A stretch of 5,920 nt of DNA from Deinococcus sp. (lineage in GTDB: Bacteria > Deinococcota > Deinococci > Deinococcales > Deinococcaceae). The notes under the pieces are model-generated. The model had not been told where the DNA came from. It was given only the letters and a program-made list of their open reading frames with translations, and did not search any database. The DNA is taken from assembly GCA_028287665.1 (NCBI GenBank), contig JAQBPF010000205.1:1-5920 (forward strand). Reading direction: 5' to 3'. Both the position numbers and the translations under genes were made by a program. The first letter of the stretch is position 1. Every line of letters begins with the position of its first letter. Positions 1 to 5,920 of the stretch are shown in pieces.

Positions 1-217
1 GGCTGGCCCGCAGGACTTCACGGGTCACGCCTTGACGCACGCCCCGGCCATCGCGCAGGGCGGCGGTGACTTGTTCTCCGGGCAGCGCCCCGCGTACCAG
101 CACCACACCATCGGCGTCGCGGGCCAGCCCCAGCCCCCCGGCAACGAGTTTTTCTATTTCGAGTGTGACCAACCCTGTGTGTTCTGGGGTGGCGGGAGTG
201 TGTGCGGCGTCAGACAT
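1..217 (-). CDS. TrmA/RlmD-family RNA (uracil-C5)-methyltransferase, N-terminal part (runs off left edge)
   Basis: The first 72 codons are visible. After about 15 loosely conserved residues comes a TRAM domain (about residues 16-72): [19 protein letters not shown], then [13 protein letters not shown] and a final [10 protein letters not shown]. This beta-barrel RNA-binding module, with the 'GGxGxAR...VxxxxPGExV' pattern, stands at the N-terminus of the TrmA/RlmC/RlmD enzymes, which methylate C5 of uracil in rRNA or tRNA using S-adenosylmethionine. The catalytic SAM domain, and any Fe-S cysteines, lie beyond the window. The substrate (23S rRNA U1939, U747 or tRNA U54) therefore cannot be decided, and a radical-SAM MiaB-type enzyme is less likely because TRAM is C-terminal there. 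The ATG at 217 is chosen because it follows a -10 box at 7 nt and begins just before the conserved domain. Confidence 0.85.
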   Translation of the reverse strand, partial: MSDAAHTPATPEHTGLVTLEIEKLVAGGLGLARDADGVVLVRGALPGEQVTAALRDGRGVRQGVTREVLRAS

Positions 218-224
218 AACCTAC

Positions 225-230
225 AGGGTA
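225..230 (-). promoter_or_regulatory. -10 box TACCCT for leaderless transcription of the RNA methyltransferase gene
   Basis: Reading the minus strand, TACCCT is followed by exactly 7 nt (GTAGGTT) and then the ATG at 217. Transcription would start at or next to the A of the start codon, so the mRNA would lack a ribosome binding site. The same geometry precedes two other genes in this window. The -35 region (CTTTTC at about 253-248) is poor. The AGG in the spacer lies too close to the ATG to be a normal Shine-Dalgarno. Confidence 0.6.
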
Positions 231-288
231 GCGCAGGGCGGCGCGGGGAAAAGGGAGCGGGCGGGGAAAGGGTCTGGGCAACGGATAA

Positions 289-314
289 GGGCGGCCCTTT
301 CCTGCTGGCCGCCC
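289..314 (-). terminator. Hairpin after speA, possible terminator
   Basis: An 8-bp perfect G+C stem (GGGCGGCC at 289-296 pairing with GGCCGCCC at 307-314) encloses a 10-nt loop. It lies about 20 nt past the speA stop codon and before the next minus-strand promoter. In the speA direction it is followed only by TTATCC, a weak U-tract. On the plus strand it is followed by the more T-rich CATTTCTTTT, although no plus-strand gene feeds it. It may act bidirectionally or help Rho-independent release without a good U-tract. Confidence 0.5.
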
Positions 315-333
315 CATTTCTTTTGACTCGTGT

Positions 334-2262
<1,929 letters not shown>

Positions 2263-2269
2263 GGGGCGT

Positions 2270-2275
2270 CCTCCT
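2270..2275 (-). promoter_or_regulatory. Shine-Dalgarno AGGAGG deciding the TTG start of speA
   Basis: On the minus strand AGGAGG is followed by 7 nt (ACGCCCC) and then TTG at 2262-2260. It matches the full anti-Shine-Dalgarno core and lies inside a longer GGAGGAGG. No ATG lies near enough to use it. It is the only strong ribosome binding site found in the window. Confidence 0.8.
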
Positions 2276-2374
2276 CCAAGAAGTTCAGTGGGGTAGGCTC
2301 GCCGTGCGCGGGGTTCGGAGTAGCGGACCTGCCGGGGCAGATGGGCACTCAACGGACGCCGTGCGAAACCGGGG

Positions 2375-2402
2375 GGCATAATACGGCACAGCGCGGCCAC
2401 AA
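2375..2402 (-). promoter_or_regulatory. Candidate promoter upstream of speA
   Basis: An A+T island in GC-rich DNA reads TATTATG on the minus strand (2383-2377). A TTGTGG at 2402-2397 pairs with TATGCC (2380-2375) at 16-nt spacing. The better -10-like hexamer TATTAT (2383-2378) is only 13 nt from it. Use of this site would give a 5' leader of about 110 nt, consistent with speA having a Shine-Dalgarno sequence. The match is weak and nothing else supports it. Confidence 0.3.
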
Positions 2403-2501
2403 GTGGGGGGAAGAATGGCATTTGGGCTGGGCTGACACGCGGCAGACACTGGCGTGGCCCTCCCATCCGGCTTCAGACCCCAAAAACCCAGATTCAGGCA
2501 C

Positions 2502-2532
2502 AAAAAAAGAGCGAGGGCTCAAGCCTCACTCT
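2502..2532 (-). terminator. Intrinsic terminator of tRNA-Asp
   Basis: On the minus strand AGAGTGAGG (2532-2524) pairs with CCTCGCTCT (2516-2508) through one G-U wobble. The loop is 7 nt and TTTTTTT (2508-2502) follows. It lies about 20 nt past the tRNA 3' end and is a textbook Rho-independent terminator. It separates the tRNA from speA. Confidence 0.85.
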
Positions 2533-2552
2533 CTTTTCTCAAACTCTGTTTC

Positions 2553-2628
<76 letters not shown>

Positions 2629-2669
2629 ATAACTGGGCTCTCCATACGGGCAGACCAGCGGACAAGAGA

Positions 2670-3269
2670 TTACGGGCCAGCGGGCGGGAAGTCAAGCGGC
2701 GGTGTGGGCAGGGAGGCTGAAAAGGCCGCTGCAGACAGCTTATACACGTATTCGTCGCTGACGTTGCCCTTGAAGTGATCGGCCCCCAGAATCAGGTCGG
2801 TCTGAACAAAGCCCAGCCGCTGCACCAGCCGCCGCGAGGCCACGTTGCGCGTATCCAGGTGTGCCACGAATTCCTCGACCTCCAGCCCGCTGTGCAGGAA
2901 GCTCAGCATGGCCCGCACGGCTTCACTGGCGTACCCCTGGCCCCACGCGCCCGGCGCAAACACATACGCCACGTCTGCCGTGCGCTGGGCCAGATGAACA
3001 GTGGCCTGCACGGTTCCCAGCGCCGTCTGTCCGCTCAAGACCACCCAGTTCAGCCACAGGTCCGAACCATCAGGAGAGCGGCGGGATTCCTGATGGGCAA
3101 ACCGTCGGCGCAGCGCCTCTGCATCGGCGGGCGGTTTGCCGGGAATGTAGAGGTAACTGCGCGGATCGGCCAGCGCCGCCGCCATCACGGGCGCGTGGGC
3201 GGCCACCTGCGGTTCCAGCCGCAGCCTCGGCGTGGTCAGGAGTGGATTGACTTCGGTGACGGCGGGCAT
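2670..3269 (-). CDS. GNAT-family N-acetyltransferase, RimJ/RimL type
   Basis: The enzyme transfers an acetyl group from acetyl-CoA to an amine; the acceptor cannot be predicted. In the 199-aa product, residues 9-19 (PLLTTPRLRLE) are the usual first strand of RimJ/RimL-like (Acetyltransf_3) proteins. Residues 98-104 (ADVAYVF) form the central strand. GAWGQGYASEA at 107-117 is the acetyl-CoA pyrophosphate-binding loop. N142 to F154 (NVASRRLVQRLGF) is the typical C-terminal 'N..S..l..rlGF' segment. The tail from about residue 180 is Ala/Pro-rich and probably disordered. The frame stays open 36 codons upstream, but the ATG at 3269 is chosen because the conserved strand follows at once and a TACACT box sits 7 nt before it. 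The gene is divergent from the lipoprotein gene. Confidence 0.88.
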   Translation of the reverse strand: MPAVTEVNPLLTTPRLRLEPQVAAHAPVMAAALADPRSYLYIPGKPPADAEALRRRFAHQESRRSPDGSDLWLNWVVLSGQTALGTVQATVHLAQRTADVAYVFAPGAWGQGYASEAVRAMLSFLHSGLEVEEFVAHLDTRNVASRRLVQRLGFVQTDLILGADHFKGNVSDEYVYKLSAAAFSASLPTPPLDFPPAGP

Positions 3270-3276
3270 GGCAAAG

Positions 3277-3282
3277 AGTGTA
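3277..3282 (-). promoter_or_regulatory. -10 box TACACT for leaderless transcription of the acetyltransferase gene
   Basis: On the minus strand TACACT, then 7 nt (CTTTGCC), then the ATG at 3269. There is no purine-rich ribosome binding site in the 7-nt gap. The -35 region, around CAACAC about 17 nt upstream, is poor. The geometry is identical to the sites before 217 and 4199. Confidence 0.6.
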
Positions 3283-3382
3283 AAGCCCAGTCCGACCCTG
3301 TGTTGACCATCCAGCGTCGACCCTCCAGTGTTCGTTTGCCGCCGTGATGCTCTGCGCTCATCCGTAGCCTCCATCATGCTGG

Positions 3383-4135
3383 GTGATGAACAGGCCGGGA
3401 ACAGTGGTGAGGGTCGGTGTGCTGGTGGGACTGGTAATGGGGTTGTCGTCGTGTGGGCGGGCCGACGCCCTGAGCGTGCAGCGCGTCACTTCGGGCGGAA
3501 TGCTGTACACGGTGGCCGTGGTGAACCTGGCCCAGGACCGCCTGGAGCTGCACTGGAACAACCCTGCCACAGGCGAGCCGTATCAGACCTTCGACGCCGT
3601 GAGGGAGCGGTTGGCAGGGCAGGGCCGCAAGATGCTCTTTGCCACCAACAGCGGCATCTATGCCCCCGGCCCACGCCCGCTGGGGCTGCATGTTCAGGGC
3701 GGAAAAACACTGGTGCGCCTGAACAATGCCCGTTCTGGCGGCAACTTTGCCCTGCTGCCCAACGGCGTATTTTGGGTCAAGGGCAACCGCGCAGGCGTGA
3801 CCGAAACGCAGGCCTACCGCCGCCAGAATCTGGCTCCCACCTATGCCACCCAGTCGGGGCCGCTGCTCGTGTCGGGCGGCAGGTTGCACCCGGAGTTCAA
3901 CCGCAGCGGCACCAGTTTCAAGACCCGCAGCGGCGTCGGCGTGTGCAGCGACGGGCGGGTGCGCTTTGTGATCAGTGCTGGCCCGGTCAACTTCTACAGC
4001 TTCGCCGTCTTTTTCCGCGACGCCCTGAAGTGCCCCGACGCGCTGTATCTGGACGGCAGTATCAGCGCCTACGCCACGCCGGACACCAATACGCAACTTG
4101 CAGAGTTTGGCGGTATCTGGACGGTCTCACGCTAG
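3383..4135 (+). CDS. DUF2233 / phosphodiester-glycosidase-fold lipoprotein (YigE-like)
   Basis: The product is 250 aa from the GTG at 3383, or 249 from the adjacent ATG at 3386. I cannot choose between them because neither has a good ribosome binding site. An N-terminal signal runs from basic R4/R10 through a hydrophobic stretch ([11 protein letters not shown]) to the lipobox L21-S22-S23-C24. This predicts lipidation at C24 and an anchored envelope protein. The rest matches the DUF2233 branch of the NAGPA-like phosphodiester glycosidase fold: [20 protein letters not shown], then [33 protein letters not shown] and [10 protein letters not shown] near the C-terminus. The substrate in bacteria is largely unknown; relatives include enzymes cleaving N-acetylglucosamine phosphodiesters. 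The domain appears complete. I am confident of family and export, not of activity. Confidence 0.85.
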   Translation: MMNRPGTVVRVGVLVGLVMGLSSCGRADALSVQRVTSGGMLYTVAVVNLAQDRLELHWNNPATGEPYQTFDAVRERLAGQGRKMLFATNSGIYAPGPRPLGLHVQGGKTLVRLNNARSGGNFALLPNGVFWVKGNRAGVTETQAYRRQNLAPTYATQSGPLLVSGGRLHPEFNRSGTSFKTRSGVGVCSDGRVRFVISAGPVNFYSFAVFFRDALKCPDALYLDGSISAYATPDTNTQLAEFGGIWTVSR

Positions 4136-4185
4136 GTGTCAGGGGGTCTATAGGCTGCGGCCCGGCCTGTCAGCGGCCCACGCGG

Positions 4186-4191
4186 TACTCT
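4186..4191 (+). promoter_or_regulatory. -10 box TACTCT for leaderless transcription of the dsRBD gene
   Basis: TACTCT is followed by 7 nt (GAGTGCC) and the ATG at 4199. It would drive the three-gene cluster to its right independently of the lipoprotein gene, which ends 63 nt before that ATG. The -35 region (about 4163-4168, CGGCCT) has no resemblance to TTGACA. A second A+T-rich element, TATAGG at 4149-4154, is an alternative. Confidence 0.6.
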
Positions 4192-4198
4192 GAGTGCC

Positions 4199-4690
4199 AT
4201 GACTGCCAGCACGCCGCCCACCTCGCCTGGTGCCAATCCAGCCAATCCAAATCCGGCCAATCCCAAGGGCGACCTGATTGCCCGCCTGATCACGCTGGGA
4301 GCGGGTGCGCCCACATTTCAGGTGTCGTCTGACGGCCCCGCGCACGAGCGGATCTTTCGGGTACGGGTGCTGGTGGGTGGGCGAGAACTGGGCGAGGGTG
4401 GCGAGGGCCGCAGCAAAAAGGACGCCGAGCGGCTGGCCTCTGAAGCGGCCTTGAGGGTACTGGACGGACGCCAGGAGGGGAGCGGCGCGGCTTCAGACAA
4501 CTCTGGGCCGGAAGAAGGGGAAGACGAGGAACCGCGGGGCCAGTGGCCCATCTACGCCGCAGTGCTGGCCGAAGCCCTCGATGTGGCGCTGGATCTGGCC
4601 CCCGAAGACGCCTCGGTGGACGACGTGCGCCGGGAAGCGGGCCGCCTCTACCGCGACCTGTTGGCCGATCTGGGACACGGGCCAGAATGA
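4199..4690 (+). CDS. Stand-alone double-stranded-RNA-binding-domain protein
   Basis: The product is 163 aa. Residues 1-22 are a Thr/Pro/Ala-rich leader ending in an Asn-Pro repeat ([10 protein letters not shown], 13-22). Residues 24-90 form one complete dsRNA-binding domain. DLIARL is its first helix. [13 protein letters not shown] (45-57) carries the GPxH minor-groove contact loop. [19 protein letters not shown] (70-88) carries the KKxAE cluster that contacts the phosphate backbone. In bacteria this domain usually sits at the C-terminus of RNase III, but no nuclease domain is present here or next to it. An acidic linker (about 93-112) leads to a short helical C-terminal segment ([16 protein letters not shown], then [18 protein letters not shown]) that I do not recognise. 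The product should bind structured RNA; whether it is a chaperone, adaptor or regulator is unknown. The stop overlaps the next start as ATGA. Confidence 0.88.
   Translation: MTASTPPTSPGANPANPNPANPKGDLIARLITLGAGAPTFQVSSDGPAHERIFRVRVLVGGRELGEGGEGRSKKDAERLASEAALRVLDGRQEGSGAASDNSGPEEGEDEEPRGQWPIYAAVLAEALDVALDLAPEDASVDDVRREAGRLYRDLLADLGHGPE
4232..4264 (+). repeat. Short 9-bp repeat encoding Asn-Pro units
   Basis: GCCAATCCA occurs twice in tandem (4232-4240, 4241-4249). A third degenerate copy, GCCAATCCC, lies at 4256-4264 after a 6-bp insert. It encodes the Asn-Pro-rich linker ahead of the dsRNA-binding domain. Such in-frame units can vary in number between strains by slippage. Confidence 0.6.
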
Positions 4691-5355
4691 GTCTGACTCT
4701 CCCGACCCGTCCGGCGGGGGTGTTGTTCGACATGGACGGCGTGCTGACCGCCAACAACCTCTTCCACCGTCAGGCGTGGCAGGAAGTGGCGCTGGAAGTG
4801 CTGGGCCTCACCCTGACCGAACATGATCTGGACACCAAAGTGGATGGAGGCCGCAACCCCGAAATCATCGAGCGGCTGACTGGAAGCTACCCCGACGACG
4901 CCCTGGCCCTGCGCTTTCATGATGCCAAAGAGGGCCGCTACCGCCAACTGGCCGCTGGCGCACTGACCGAAGTGGCGGGTCTGAGTGCCTATTTAGATGC
5001 CTTAGAAGGGCGCGGCATTCCTTTTGCCCTCGTCACCAGTGCCGACGCCGTCAACGTGGCGTTTGGCATGGAGGCGCTGGGCTTCGGCCCCCGCTTTGGG
5101 CCTCGTGTGCTGGGCGAGGACGTGACGCGGGGCAAGCCGCACCCCGAGCCCTTTTTGCTGGGCGCGGCCCGCCTGGGTCTGGACGCCGCCGACTGCGTGG
5201 CCCACGAAGACGCCGTGAACGGTGTGCTGAGCGCGGCAGGCGCGGGCTGTACGGTGGTGGCCCTCACGACCACTGCTCCCGCCGAAGCGTTGGTGAGGGC
5301 TGGCGCGGCGCTCACCGTACCCGATTTCAGGAACTTTGGACTCTGGCTTGAGTAA
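4687..5355 (+). CDS. HAD-superfamily hydrolase, beta-phosphoglucomutase-like (subfamily IA)
   Basis: The product is 222 aa, normal for the family. Motif I is FDMDGVLT with nucleophile D15 and acid/base D17. A helical cap covers about residues 22-90. Motif II is LVTSAD (T117/S118). Motif III is RGKPHPEPF with K150. Motif IV is AHEDAVNGV with the Mg-binding pair E174/D175. These predict Mg-dependent phosphoryl transfer via a phospho-aspartate on a small phosphorylated metabolite in the cytoplasm. Whether it is a phosphatase or a mutase cannot be told. Motif IV differs from the common FEDSxxG in having His before Glu and Ala after Asp. The frame is open further upstream, but the ATG at 4687 starts 10 residues before motif I and overlaps the dsRBD stop (ATGA), implying translational coupling. 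Confidence 0.9.
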   Translation: MSLTLPTRPAGVLFDMDGVLTANNLFHRQAWQEVALEVLGLTLTEHDLDTKVDGGRNPEIIERLTGSYPDDALALRFHDAKEGRYRQLAAGALTEVAGLSAYLDALEGRGIPFALVTSADAVNVAFGMEALGFGPRFGPRVLGEDVTRGKPHPEPFLLGAARLGLDAADCVAHEDAVNGVLSAAGAGCTVVALTTTAPAEALVRAGAALTVPDFRNFGLWLE

Positions 5356-5382
5356 GGTACTAAGCGGAAACCCAGCAGGCGC

Positions 5383-5721
5383 ATGAAAGGAGCTGACGCC
5401 GAGGCCCGTGCAGCACGGCATCTGCAAGCGCTGGGGCGTCAGGTGGTGGCCCAGAATTACCGCCTCCGGGGCGGCGAAATAGACCTGGTGACGCTGGACG
5501 GCCCCGTGCTGGTGTTTACCGAAGTGCGCCACCGCAGCAGCATGCGCCACGGCGGGGCCGCTGCCAGTGTCACGCCGCAGAAACTGGCCCTGATGTTCCG
5601 CGCCGCCCAGAGTTACCTGCTGCGCGAACATGGCCGCAAAGATTTACCCTGCCGCCTGGAAGTGCTGACCATCGATGGCCCCGCCGAAACGGGGTTGGTC
5701 ACGCTGATTCCGGTGGAGTAG
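5383..5721 (+). CDS. yraN: YraN/UPF0102-family nuclease-fold protein
   Basis: The product is 112 aa, the usual length of about 110-130. It begins with [16 protein letters not shown] (3-18), the conserved helix with E7. Then follow the core [12 protein letters not shown] (25-36), with E32 and D34, and [11 protein letters not shown] (43-53), with E47 and R49. [11 protein letters not shown] (57-67) is typical of the family, as in E. coli YraN. The layout is that of the Holliday-junction-resolvase/restriction-endonuclease-like fold, so DNA binding or cleavage is suspected, but no activity is firmly established for the family. The gene starts 27 nt after the HAD stop codon, with only a weak AGCAGG placed 3 nt before the ATG. 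Cotranscription with the two upstream genes is likely. Confidence 0.92.
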   Translation: MKGADAEARAARHLQALGRQVVAQNYRLRGGEIDLVTLDGPVLVFTEVRHRSSMRHGGAAASVTPQKLALMFRAAQSYLLREHGRKDLPCRLEVLTIDGPAETGLVTLIPVE

Positions 5722-5732
5722 GGGAATGGGTT

Positions 5733-5760
5733 GGAGGGTGGGGGAATCCTTCCACCCTCC
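5733..5760 (+). terminator. Strong hairpin closing the dsRBD-HAD-yraN cluster
   Basis: GGAGGGTGG (5733-5741) pairs perfectly with CCACCCTCC (5752-5760) around a 10-nt loop, 11 nt after the yraN stop codon. No U-tract follows (GGACGGGTGTTG), so it is not a classical intrinsic terminator. It may stop transcription with a factor or protect the 3' end. Confidence 0.5.
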
Positions 5761-5920
5761 GGACGGGTGTTGATGGCCGAATATCCGGCCCTGCTGATCC
5801 ATCCGGCCACCAGAGGTTCGGCACACGTCGCCCGCCCCATCCTGGTGGCCACTTCCTTTGCTGCGCCGCTTGACCAGTCGGATGGTGCTCATACCTGCTC
5901 CCGCAACTGCACTCACCCGG
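5761..5920. other. Right-edge stretch without a supportable gene
   Basis: A plus-strand frame from ATG 5773 (starting MAEYPALLIH) stays open to the edge, and a minus-strand ATG at 5892 has GGAGCAGGT just before it. Neither product resembles a family I know. The minus-strand reading would run antisense into yraN with poor composition. A plus-strand TTGACC (5870-5875) and TACCTG (5892-5897), 16 nt apart, could be a promoter for a gene beyond the edge. ATCCGGCC occurs twice (5782-5789 and 5801-5808). Confidence 0.3.

Noticed and set aside
2263..2466. N-terminal extension of speA up to an ATG at 2466
   Set aside because: The 68 extra residues are Pro/Arg-rich and unlike SpeA; the TTG at 2262 has a perfect Shine-Dalgarno.
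3303..3331. TTGACC as the -35 of a promoter for the lipoprotein gene
   Set aside because: At 17-18 nt spacing the sequence is CAGTGT or AGTGTT, not a credible -10 box.
3270..3377. Upstream 36-codon extension of the acetyltransferase
   Set aside because: The -10 box lies inside it, and the conserved first strand starts right after the ATG at 3269.
3374..4096. Open frames on both strands overlapping the lipoprotein gene, including 3328-4332 plus
   Set aside because: They lack signal peptides or family motifs, while the 3383-4135 frame has a lipobox and DUF2233 motifs throughout.
4148..4198. Terminator between the lipoprotein and dsRBD genes
   Set aside because: Only 4-bp GGCC pairings are present and there is no U-tract.
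5002..5631. A 209-codon minus-strand frame opposite the HAD and yraN genes
   Set aside because: It is antisense to two proteins with clear catalytic motifs and shows no motifs of its own.

Overview
The window is a high-GC bacterial chromosome segment whose gene content and expression signals point to Deinococcus or a close relative. I infer this from the protein style, from three genes with a TAnnnT -10 box exactly 7 nt before the start codon (the leaderless-transcript layout documented in Deinococcus), and from an arginine decarboxylase of the biosynthetic SpeA family. No mobile element, CRISPR array, phage gene or clear sign of horizontal transfer is visible. Apart from one stand-alone double-stranded-RNA-binding protein, the content looks like ordinary housekeeping and hypothetical chromosomal genes.

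Left half, all on the minus strand. From right to left these are a RimJ/RimL-type GNAT acetyltransferase (2670-3269), tRNA-Asp(GTC) with encoded CCA (2553-2628) and its intrinsic terminator (2502-2532), speA (334-2262; a TTG start behind a perfect AGGAGG), a hairpin that may end speA (289-314), and the first 72 codons of a TrmA/RlmD-family RNA uracil-C5-methyltransferase running off the left edge (1-217).

Right half, all on the plus strand. A DUF2233/phosphodiester-glycosidase-fold lipoprotein (3383-4135) diverges from the acetyltransferase across a 113-nt gap. It is followed by a compact cluster: a stand-alone dsRNA-binding-domain protein (4199-4690), a HAD phosphatase/phosphoglucomutase-like protein (4687-5355, overlapping by ATGA), and a YraN/UPF0102 nuclease-fold protein (5383-5721). 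The cluster ends in a strong hairpin (5733-5760). The last 160 bases hold no gene I can support.

Functionally, the RNA methyltransferase, tRNA and dsRNA-binding protein concern RNA. SpeA feeds polyamine synthesis. The remaining genes act on small molecules, DNA or the envelope in ways that cannot be fixed from sequence alone. The most unusual item is the dsRBD protein: it has a canonical RNA-binding signature, no RNase III domain, an Asn-Pro repeat leader, and tight coupling to a HAD enzyme.
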